This document shows, piece after piece, positions 54,901-64,000 of a stretch of DNA of 64,000 nucleotides. The translations under genes and the position numbers were made by a program. Under the pieces are notes generated by a model. It searched no databases, had not been told where the DNA came from, and was given only the letters and a program-made list of their open reading frames with translations. The DNA lies in contig JACAXG010000107.1 in NCBI GenBank assembly GCA_018881555.1, positions 2,349,158 to 2,413,157 on the forward strand. The letters run 5' to 3'. Source of the DNA: Amblyornis subalaris (lineage: Eukaryota > Chordata > Aves > Passeriformes > Ptilonorhynchidae). The number at the start of each line of letters is the position of its first letter. Within the stretch, counting starts at the first letter, position 1.

Positions 54901-57900
54901 AGGCAGGCAGGGCTTTGTGCCAAGTCTGTTGGCAGTTCTGTGTTTATTTCCAGTGGATCCTCATTCTTCCACTTGCCTGGAATTCACTAGCCCAGCAGCT
55001 CGGTTAGTTGGATGCTCAGTGACTTCTGATGCCATCAGCTACTGCAGAAATGTTCTTCTCTCATACTCATACAAACACTTGCTCCCTTTCTTAAGCCATT
55101 TGCCAAAATTATTTTTGTTCTGAAAAAAAGCCTGGACNTGCAGCTGAAGAGCCTCTTCCTGTCCTCACAAGTCTTACGTGACTGTGAGTTTTTATCAACC
55201 TCAAAAGGAAGAGTCTCACTGTACTTGGCTTAGTGAGGTTGCTCTGTATTTACAATGTACTTTACCCTTTCTCTCCCTTCTGCTTTTGAGGGTTTGGTCT
55301 TTGATTGTGTAAGTCAATGCACAGATTTTCTTTTTTTTCAAGGGCTGCTTACAGTTAAATACACTGAAGCNTTCCAGGAAGAAAACATTTGAGCTCCATG
55401 GAGATGTTGCTGTCAAAAAACACATTAGTCTGGAGAAATGCTCCAACTCAGGACTTGTGCACAAAAACACATTCCCAAGAAGCAGAAATTGGCTTTCAGC
55501 TTCCATTGCTACATCATGTGTCATCCATTGCTGTCTCTGCTGCTTCTCTGCTGGAAGGAATCCAGTGTGGGCTAAAAAGCTCGAAATATTTTGCTTGAGA
55601 TGTCACAGTGTCAGTGGTTTTTATTAATTCTCTTCAGCCATTGGTGCAGACTTCCAGGATGGATTCTCAGCAGAGGAGGACTCGGTTGACTCCATTGACA
55701 GCAGTTTTTCTGTTTACATAACTTTTGGATCTGACTGGATGAATTTGAAGGTGCTGCTTCACACATGGTGATGTCAGTCTTCCCAGAAGTCTTCCATCTG
55801 CTCTTGTGCACAGTACACAGGGCAGGGTCTGTGACACAGTTCTGGACCCCATGAGGACATATTTTGGGCTTCTCTTCCCAGGCCACAAGGGAATAATCCT
55901 GNTCCTCTCTCACAGTCGGAGATGAAGGCTTCAGTTTAGGACACAGATGGATTTTGTCAGTGTTTCACAACAGGCTGGCATGAGCAGAGCTCTCAGACTC
56001 TTCCCAGGCACTGCAGAATGACTGNGGCTCTGTGCATGAACAAAGGCAGTGCCACATTCCTGATTTTACCTTTTGCAGCCCACCTGAAATTTTGAGGACA
56101 CTCCCACCTTGCCTGTTATTGACAGGTGGTCTGATACTCATAGGGTGTGAGTTTCCTTGCGCATATTAAACGTTAAATCCACTGAAAGGGGCGAGTTATC
56201 CAGCTGTCTGTTTATACATGACGTTTTGATTCCTGCAGGAAACCAGGCCTCGGATGTCTGAGTTCCACGTGAGATCCACGATCATTTCCCGGTATGCTTT
56301 CACCACCGTGTCGTGCACCATGGTGAACAGTGGCTCTGAGGCACGAGAAGGGGTGTTTGAGATGCAGATCCCAGCTGCAGCTTTCATCTCCAACTTTACC
56401 ATGTAAGTAAGTGATGCTGGCAGCCAGGTGGACAATGGTTCTTCCATCCCATGGGTGGTTCTCTGAGATGTCCAAAAATATCAAGTCTCAGCAGGACTGC
56501 AACAAGACCTTTTTGCATTTCTTTGGGGAAAATAAAACCACACACATGCCACACTCCATCTGGACCTGGTCATGGCCCTGGAGCAAGTCTTTGGATGACG
56601 GGATACTAAATTCAAGTCTTCAATGTAAACTATTTTATTTCCAATCTGAGTTTCTTTTAACAATTTCCTTCTCCTCCTCTCTCTGATTTGAATGAGAAAA
56701 ATCTCTCCAAGACCTCAAAACCCTTTCCAGAGAAAGTTTCAGCAACACTGGCACATGTATTTATTTCACCTGACTGACTGTGGTGCCTAAGAAGCTTCCT
56801 GTTATTCCATGTTCTCCACAGTGTCAGTGGAGCAGAAGTCAACTCCAACCAGCAGATGGGTTCAGTGGCTGCTGGAGGTGCTCTGTGGATGATAAACCAA
56901 ATAGTGGGCAACCTCATACTGAAATGACTAANAAATTAAGCTGTTGGTCTTAAAAAACATGTGTGGTTTGGTCACGCAAAGATCCTCTCTGTGGGTACAT
57001 ATTGGGGTCACAGCTTCAGACTTGACCCTAGGGGACAGGGGATCCACTCTTTAAGAAATACTTCAGTTTGGACTGGATAGGAGGAATAACAGACTTTTGC
57101 CTTTGTACTGGGCTGGTATTTCCAGCCAGGGAACTTCTGAGTTGGCTTCTGCCTCAGTGACTTGGGTGGAGTCAGGAGAGTGATACCAGCAGCACTCTGG
57201 GACTGTTCACAGTCTGTGAACCCACCTACAGCCAATGTACAGCTGTCACTGTACTTGGGTGCAGAATGACCATGCTGACATCTCTGGTCTCTCCAGGAGC
57301 ATTGGCAACAAGACTTACTATGGAGAGGTCACGGGGAAAGAAAAGAAAAACAGCAGCGATGACAAAGCAAGGCACAAGAAACCTCCGAGCCCCACAGAAG
57401 GAAGGTGAGTGTCGTGCATTTGGCTGTGTTCTGGGGAGGGATGTACTTTCCTTGGCTGCTTTGGCATATCCGTCTATGGATTTATAGGAAGGAGCAGCCA
57501 CACAGAATATTTTCTGCACTGCCTGGTGTCATTCCCGTACTCCAAGCCGTGTAAAACTGCGTGTGGCCTTTTCTAACCCCGTCACGCAACTTTTTAAGTG
57601 CCNAGATGCTCCAGGATGAGGGAAAGAATTCTTGTTGCTTCCTGAATAACAGACAGGAGAATTAAGGGCGCTGTTGTGGACAGTGTCATCCACTTCACTC
57701 AAGAAGAAAGCAACAATACACTTTATTTATATAAAGTAATAAATCAAGGAGGTTCAATAGTAAATGCAACAGGGGTTCAACAAGGTTTGACGGGAAGGTT
57801 TGGCTGATTANTTACTGCACAGGGGACAGGGTCAGGCAAAACTCAGTGGGACCTGAGGGGGGTCATGTGTAATGCGTGTGGGGTGTCAAGGTGTCTTTGG

Positions 57901-58164
57901 ATTTCCCTTCCAGGGAGAATGGCTACGAGACTTTCAAGGCTTCCGTCTTCATTCCTCGCAAGATGCAGGCCAGGTTCCTCCTGCACTACGAGGAGCTCCT
58001 GCAAAGGCGCCTGGGGAAATACGAATACACCGTCAGCATCCGGCCCCAGCAGCTGGTGGGGAGGCTACGAGTGGAGGTGAACATCCTGGAGAACTCGGGA
58101 ATAGTGTCACTGGAAGTGCCTCCCCTTCGAAACAGCAAGCAGAAGGGCAACGGGAAAGTGGAAG
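48811..58164 (+). CDS. ITIH5: Inter-alpha-trypsin inhibitor heavy chain H5 (exons 1-5, 3' part off window)
   Basis: ITIH5 is a secreted matrix protein of the ITIH family that binds hyaluronan. Five phase-consistent exons give 229 codons: 48811-48930, 52181-52225, 56239-56402, 57297-57404 and 57914-58164. The protein opens with a signal peptide MILWLCLCWGFSPSAAQ and a poorly conserved segment, then RRVPRQAKFLQRL (human RVPRQVRLLQRL). The VIT domain (about 58-229) follows with STIISRYAFTTVSC, QIPAAAFISNFTM, LHYEELLQRRLGKYEYTVSI and VNILENSGIVSLEV. These distinguish H5 from H1-H4. Potential glycosylation sites are NFT, NKT and NSS. The human protein is about 942 aa, so the vWA and C-terminal regions lie right of 64000. 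It is divergent from its paralogue ITIH2. Confidence 0.95.
49505..49598 (+). mobile_element. CR1 LINE 3' fragment
   Basis: GGAAGGTGTCCCTGTCCATGG..CTTTAAGGTCCCTTCCAATCC, ending CATGATTCT; short sense tail. Confidence 0.88.
51056..51137. repeat. (CCTCT)n microsatellite, about 16 units
   Basis: An uninterrupted CCTCT pentanucleotide run of about 82 bp, with a strict purine/pyrimidine strand split (GGAGA-type on the minus strand). Confidence 0.97.
51745..51895 (-). mobile_element. CR1 LINE 3' fragment
   Basis: TAGAATCATAAAATGATTTG..CTAGACCAGGTTGCTCAAAA; reverse-oriented tail. Confidence 0.88.
52181..52225 (+). CDS. ITIH5: ITIH5 coding exon 2
   Basis: A 45-bp exon, VARRVPRQAKFLQRL, phase 0 at both ends. 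Acceptor TTCTTTGCAG, donor GTATGT. Confidence 0.92.
52283..52300. repeat. (TG)n microsatellite
   Basis: Nine TG units. Confidence 0.85.
53600..53757 (+). mobile_element. CR1 LINE 3' fragment
   Basis: GCCCCATCCCTGGAAGTGTTC..CTTTAAGGTCCCTTTCAACTC, ending CATTCTGTGATTCT. Confidence 0.9.
53836..53945 (+). mobile_element. Older CR1-family fragment
   Basis: GCTGTGGAACTCCTTGCTAC, AAGATGTTGTGGATGCTGAAA and TGGATTCAACAAGCAACTG resemble an older CR1 subfamily. Confidence 0.6.
56239..56402 (+). CDS. ITIH5: ITIH5 coding exon 3 (VIT)
   Basis: ETRPRMSEFHVRSTIISRYA then VFEMQIPAAAFISNFTM. Acceptor TCCTGCAG, donor GTAAGT. Confidence 0.96.
57297..57404 (+). CDS. ITIH5: ITIH5 coding exon 4
   Basis: SIGNKTYYGEVTGKEKKNSS then a basic, hydrophilic DDKARHKKPPSPTEG insert in the VIT domain, as in human ITIH5. 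Donor GTGAGT. Confidence 0.94.
57914..58164 (+). CDS. ITIH5: ITIH5 coding exon 5 (VIT)
   Basis: ENGYETFKASVFIPRKMQAR, FLLHYEELLQRRLGKYEYTV and SIRPQQLVGRLRVEVNILEN, ending NGKVE. Donor GTAAGG; the next exon was not found before 64000. Confidence 0.96.
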
Positions 58165-61100
58165 GTAAGGAGAGATTTCNTGGTTCTGTTACGCGTGGGG
58201 CCTTGATCGCTCCTCAAGAAGTGGCCTGGCAGTGTTGGGTCTGTTTTCTCAGGATGACTGTGCCTGTGTGGTATCTCTGCAGAAGCCTGGGAGGACTTTG
58301 AAGCTTAATGAATACAGGGCCGATCCCATTCATCTCAATAGGATTCCTTTTTGCTATTGTTTTTAAGAGCTTTGAACTGGGCCTTCAGGCCTTGTGCTCA
58401 GCACTGGAGCAGGCTCCTCCCTGGCCTCCGCATCTCCTGGGAACTGTTTATTTTAAGTGAATTGTTTTTTCCATCCATCCATGCCAAGGCAGATAGGAAA
58501 TCCTGCACTTCAGAACATGGGAAATTCCAAGAGGAAAAATCNATGTTTTGCCAAAGCACTAAGTGTGATCTGAATATTTACCCCCAACCATCTNCACTTA
58601 CTGTTCAGACAGAGTAAAGGTAATTTTTCTGGTGTAAACCAAAGTGAGGGGCAAAGGATACTGTCATTGCTACATGTTGACCAAAAAAAAACCGAAAAAA
58701 AAAAGAAGAGGATGTACTNCCTTGTGGGATTTGGTCCTCAGTTACTCCAAGTGCCAGCAAAATCAGTGGAGCTGTTCATGTCGGTCATGTAAAGATCATA
58801 AAGCATCTGGAGCTAAACTGCTCAGTGGGATCCTACTGATTCCATTCAAATCACANTGAAATCAAGGCTCTCAGTGACCTGGACTATTTTCAGGTCAAGC
58901 CTCATTAGTTTCTGTGTCAGCCATCCACGTGCCGTGTGATAAATGTGCTCTGCTCCTCNTCAGGAGAGGCAGGAAGGCTTTTTCACCTATCAGGGAGTAT
59001 CACAGTGCATTGTTGGCATGTGGCTTCCTGCAAAACATCTGGCATTGATCAAGGATAGAGACAGACTAAGCAGAGCAGACACATTGCACTAGTCCAGTGC
59101 AGCGTGGAAATTCNTACATGTAAATGACATACAGGGAAAAGTCACGTAGCTTACTGTCCAAACGGCAGTCTGGGAGCACTGACAGGCTTGGCATCATGAT
59201 TCAGAAATCAAACAGCTCATAGAAAAATGGGCCTGAGCTGTAGGATTCCATAATCCTCCCTAGCCAGTAAAATGCATATAAAGTAGATGTCCCCTTGTAG
59301 GATGGGTAATGCAACTGAAGCTCAGATTCCCTGTGCTTTGTCTGTGTTCAGAATTCAATTCCAGACCGTTTCTGTCTGGAATCATCTTGTGTGGTTGTCC
59401 ACTAAGTTCCAGATGACTGTCATCTCCCAACCTGGATTCAAAAAGCAAAGTATCAGAGCCTCCCTGCAAAGCCTTCTTGCTCGTATGACACCTAAAGACC
59501 CAAAAAGAGATCTGCACATCCAGTGAGACCTCCAGGGAAGGGTGTGGGTTTTTAAGTGAAAGGTGAATTGAGTCTTGCATTTAAAGAGTAGCTGCTTGGC
59601 AGACAGTCTGTAAACTGGGAGTAAACCAGGAAAAAGTGTCTGGTCTCTTCTTGAATTCCTATAGTTCACAACTCTTCAATATTCCTTGGCTGAAGAGCAC
59701 GGAAGCAACCTAGTAAGTAGGCGGAGGTGGCCAGCAAAGGATGCCAGACCAGGTGCTGCCATACTGTTACCTGTGGTTCCCCANTTTAGGGGTTGTGACT
59801 TCAAAAAAAACGACAAAATAAGGAATGGAGGCCTGAACATTGGAAAATAGTACAGTCTGACTGGCTTGAGTTCGAATATGTCATGAAAACTCTCTTCCTG
59901 AATTTCCTGTGTCTACACAGGTGTCTATAGTATCTCACAGTTAATGATAAACTATAAGATTTTGATAAGTATTAATAAATTACTTGAGAGTACTGGATGA
60001 AAAATGTATTGTGCCATCAAGCCGTTAAGACCCATTCCAGAAGGTGAGGGTAACCCAGGTTTTTGTTAATAATAATCTTGGGGCAGATTAGAGTGAAACA
60101 ACACTGAATTATCAGTGTTTGTGAATATGCACATGTAAGGTTTATCGNAGAACAACTTGGTTGCAGAGGAAAACAGGTACGTAGCCATTTTGGTTGTTGT
60201 TATCTANGGTAATATGACAATATTAAAACCATAAAATTATTACTTCAGAAAATGTATAAGAGTAGAAATATCTCACCACCCATAGGCCTCACAATGAGAT
60301 NTGGTTATTGAAATGTCAGTGTCTGATGGTCAGAGGCCAGATCCATCAAACAGTGAAAGAAATCCCTAGAAAACCCACAGAGCACCCANNCTATTGGGTT
60401 NNTATTCACTCAGGTTCAGGTGGGAACGCCCAGGTACCCACCCTGGGGTGGGGAGTTTCAGCTGGATGATGGAATGTTGTGGATCAGGGACGCTTCGGGA
60501 GTCTTTGGCACCTTCTAAGAAGATANAGCTGCCTATTAAGTCAGGCTGTTGAGTCAATTACAGCCCATTCTGTCCCATCAGCAGAGTGAACACCCTCAGG
60601 CTCTGTGTGAATGTCCCGGCACTGCCCCGGCAGTGGAGTTATCACTGCCGAGTTCACTTGATAAGGACAAAGAGACAATTCCCACCTCCCAGACAATTCC
60701 CACCTCTTCCCTTCTCTGTCCAGCCCCAGCTGTAGCCTGAGCTGGGCTGTGCTCGCCCTCTGCCCCTGGTCGGGTGCTTNGCTCATCGGCANCTTCCCCT
60801 GAATGTTTGAGCCATCAGCATCCCAGTCCCTCTTCCAATCTCACCTGTGGATTCATTCTTCTCTTGGCTCTTAGAAAGTCCTGCCTATCCTCGCTGAACA
60901 TGGAGCAGAGACAATGTGATGGCAGGACTTTCCAGGATATTTCCTTTCACAGCAACTCCTGCGCACATGGCTCCATCTGGGAGTTGTATTTTTCCCAAAG
61001 GAAGGAATTAGGCATGTGAGTTTTGGAAAACGATCTCTTGGCATGTGCAGGTGTTGCCTTCTGTCACATACAACCCCCAAACCGGAGGCACTGAGGCCGA

Positions 61101-61679
61101 AGATCCTGACCTTCTCTGGTGACCTCAGGACGGAGCCACTTTCTGAATGACGTCCTGGATGCTGTCCTCATCCTGTTCTTCCAGTGCAGCAGTGTGAGGA
61201 CTAGTCATGGAGTTGGGNAGGAGACACAAGGCTGCTGGAGAATGACTGCTTCTTTCTGAAGCCAAAGGTCTCAGAAAAGTTTTTATTTCTTATAACAGCT
61301 GTCTGGAAGTTTCCACGTGTTAGCAGAGGATGAACTTTGCATTTCAGCTCTAATTCCAGCTCTGCCAGACTCCAAAACAATTTAGGTTTAACTGTTCGTC
61401 CTGTGAGGATGACAATTTCANATGGAAAATGCTTTTTCCTGCTCTGTTTACTTCTTTAGCCGAATTTGGTGGAAAGTTTGTCTGAAGGCTCTACTAACTC
61501 CCTCAGTGTGAGCACAAACCAGTCCAAGTCTTTGGAGCTGATCCATGCTCTGGACTCCGAAATATCTCATAGATTTTTCTCTGTCACTTGTTTAAAAAGA
61601 GCAAGGCCAATAAACAGAGGAGAGTAGTTGTGATCCAGATATCAAGTGCTGCCTAAAAAAGAAACCTGGGGGAAGACAT

Positions 61680-62004
61680 AGGAANTGTGTTCAAGAATCT
61701 AAAAGGCTGCTGCAAGGAGGAAAAGGATTCTGTGCCTTCTGTGTCAATAACCCAAAGAACAAGAAGTCATGGGTTTATAATCCACAAGGGAAAATGTAAA
61801 TAAGACATTAAAAGACATTCATCTAACAGTGAAAAAAAGTGAAGCTCTGGAAAGGACTGGCAAGTGCAGGCACTGAGTTTCCATTACTGGAGGTCTGGAG
61901 TGTTTCCTGATTGTATCATAAAACTAAGTAGGAAGGGATTCGGTCTGGGAACGTGGGATGAATTAGATAAGTTACCTTCCAGACCTGATTTTTGTTATTC
62001 CAGG
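61680..62004 (+). mobile_element. Old CR1-like LINE copy
   Basis: AAAGGCTGCTGCAAGGAGGAA, AACAAGAAGTCATGGGTTTA, CATCTAACAGTGAAAAAAAG, TTACTGGAGGT and TTACCTTCCAGACC follow the order of an old CR1 3' region; heavily diverged. Confidence 0.6.
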
Positions 62005-62031
62005 AAAAAAAAAAAAAAAAAAAAAAAAAAA
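62005..62031. repeat. A27 homopolymer
   Basis: Twenty-seven A in a row immediately after the old CR1-like copy. Confidence 0.95.
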
Positions 62032-64000
62032 GATTTTTTGACCTTTTCTACCATTTTTTGGTTTCTAATCTCTCTCCCAGGGATGGAGATGAGTGGCTAT
62101 GAAAAACATGAGAGAGATTCCTCAGGAATTCTTGTCACTTACAATGGCTGTGTGAGACAGCCTTGGAAATTTCCTCTCCAGAGATCCCTACAGCACTGTC
62201 TGTGTTAGAAGGGGTAACATTTATCACCTCCAGGGAGTGTTTTGAGGAGTAGTAGAGGGAGGCAACGTAGTCCACATGATCCACCCAGACACCACATTCC
62301 TTTACAAAACTGGTGTGACTAAGCCCATTTAACAGCTGGGGAAACTGAGGCANGGAGTTGCTACCTGACTCACCTGATTTCCAACGGTCCNCAGAAATGT
62401 TAGGACTGGAACTCATGCTGTTGTGGCACAGCATCTTGTCCTCACCCATCATNGTATTTATGTCAGAGAAACATGGAAGTGCTGTCCAAAGGCCACGGAT
62501 GTGTTTGTGCAGGAGGAATAAGGAGGGAGCTTCCGTTTCCAGCATGGGNCTGATTTTCACTGACTCTGGTGTGATGTGACCAGGCAGCCTCACCCACAGC
62601 AAGGCTGTCCTTTCAGCAGTTGAGGAGNAGTAACGTGAAACCCTCAGATCAGAACATATAAATGGACTTAAAAGCCATTTCTACGTATTCTAGGCATTTC
62701 CCACACACTGGCAGTTAAGTGGGATCTCTGGAAGCAATAGAAGACAGATGGAAAATTCAAGAAGGCAAATACAAGCAAATCTGATGCATTATGTATTAAA
62801 AACATATTGCATCTGTTGATTCATCAGATGAAAGGGCAGCTATAAAAGTAAAAACAGATCAAGATGGAGGTCAAATCTTACAGCAATGTTGATTTGTAAA
62901 TTTTCTTTGCCAGGAGAAATCTGAACTGTACATGGATTTTAGAAAAAAATGGCAAAGCTCTGGGTAATCATTTTANAAGCCCCCTTTAGGATCCAACATC
63001 NGTGTCCTTAAGTGATTTCAATGGATTGGCTGGGACCTCTCTCTCTGTTTCCATCAGGATGCATGGATTGGAACTGGCACAGTGTGAGAAAGCCATGATG
63101 CAGAGTCAGCTCTCGACTTTACTGAAATTGAGCAATGTCATTCAGTCTCTTTGGACAAGGCTTTTGCTGAGGAGTTTGTTTCACATTCCAGGTGTTCTAA
63201 CTATAATTTACGTGTATAAATGTTGGACCTATGATAAAACCCTTCCCTATCTCAGTAGAACAGTCTTGTGCCTTGTCTGTTCAAATGCTCTCACAGGACA
63301 GCTACGAAAGTAAAGCCAAATCATCCTGGAAGTAACATCCTAGAGTGCTATTGATTTATGAATCTGACTTCCATTCCTTTGCCTAGAGGAAAAGGAACCT
63401 AGGTACAAACCCTAGGTTGTACATAGCACTTCAGAATAAAAGTCACAGGCTTNGCTAATCATTTTATAAACCCACAAGAGCCCTAGTTCTGGAACTTCTA
63501 TGGACTTTGACCTGTGGGAAGTCAGGTAAGANAGGTAACTACTCCATGCCTCCATCTTCCTACTTGTTAAATGGACATAATCACATCTTTCTGGTTTTGT
63601 AATTCACTGTGGGGTCTGGATGTGAGGTTGTGTTCAATGTTGCACGCAGATGCCACATTGCCTTTCCCTAATGCCGCTCAAAGCCCTTTACAAAGGTGAA
63701 GTGCCACTGCTCATTACATAAACAGAGTTAGAGGAACCCCTGGAGTGGAGCTTTCCCAGACCACCTGCACCTTGCCATTGGGATCAGTATTGTTAATTTA
63801 TTGTTAAATAAATTACCATAAAGCAGATGTCTGTCTGGCCAGATGTCTACCCTAATCTCTGACATGCTTGACATCATCTCCACTTACATAGTGGAGCCTA
63901 GAAAATCAGTTTAGATGTAGGTATTTGCATTGTGAACACCTGAGCTGGAACTGAATCTCACCCACCCCCTATTTTCCCTGCCATACCACAGATTTCTTGT

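Larger units (their letters stand above)
52226..56238 (+). other. ITIH5: ITIH5 intron 2
   Basis: About 4 kb with a TG run and two CR1-type pieces at 53.6-53.95 kb. No additional exon is supported. Confidence 0.6.
58165..64000 (+). other. ITIH5: ITIH5 intron 5 (continues off window)
   Basis: More than 5.8 kb with many single N bases, one old CR1-like copy and an A27 run. No segment matching the expected vWA-proximal ITIH5 exons was recognised. Confidence 0.55.

Noticed and set aside
56819..56935. Possible extra ITIH5 exon after CTCCACAG
   Set aside because: The phase and peptide do not fit between exons 3 and 4, which already join in phase.

Overview
This is a nuclear vertebrate window, almost certainly from a bird. 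Genes are split by GT/AG introns, the interspersed repeats are mostly CR1 LINE 3' ends of avian type, and isolated N bases point to a draft assembly. It holds no operon, phage, CRISPR array or other prokaryotic system. Four genes were identified by reading exons with matching splice phases. They lie in the order ATP5F1C(-), KIN(+), ITIH2(-), ITIH5(+), the mirror image of the order I recall at human 10p14.

Layout. About 1-5.5 kb holds ATP5F1C, the mitochondrial ATP synthase F1 gamma subunit, on the minus strand: exons 1-7, about 260 codons, with the last C-terminal codons beyond the left edge. A CpG-rich gap of 166 bp between start codons (5484-5649) separates it from KIN and looks like a shared bidirectional promoter. 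KIN occupies about 5.65-16.4 kb in 13 coding exons (390 aa, complete). ITIH2 occupies about 18.1-42.2 kb on the minus strand: 21 confident coding exons plus one tentative 37-bp exon, about 957 aa, complete. KIN and ITIH2 converge tail to tail. ITIH5 starts at 48,811 on the plus strand. Its first five coding exons (229 codons) are present, and the rest lies beyond the right edge.

Function. ATP5F1C and KIN are housekeeping genes (oxidative phosphorylation; nuclear nucleic-acid binding and DNA repair or RNA processing). ITIH2 and ITIH5 are divergently oriented paralogues encoding secreted inter-alpha-trypsin-inhibitor heavy chains that bind and stabilise hyaluronan matrix. ITIH2 has a signal peptide, VIT domain, complete vWA metal site and the DPHFII processing site. 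ITIH5 shows a signal peptide and most of its VIT domain.

Non-genic sequence is introns and intergenic DNA with more than 20 CR1 fragments, one degraded CR1 ORF2 endonuclease fragment, a threefold 153-bp tandem repeat inside ITIH2, a degenerate GC-rich tandem region in KIN intron 1 interrupted by CR1, an (CCTCT)n array of about 82 bp in ITIH5 intron 1, and small microsatellites. I found no convincing undescribed biological system. The points most worth checking are the ITIH2 N-terminal pro-region, the 153-bp repeat, the bidirectional promoter and a KIN NAGNAG acceptor.
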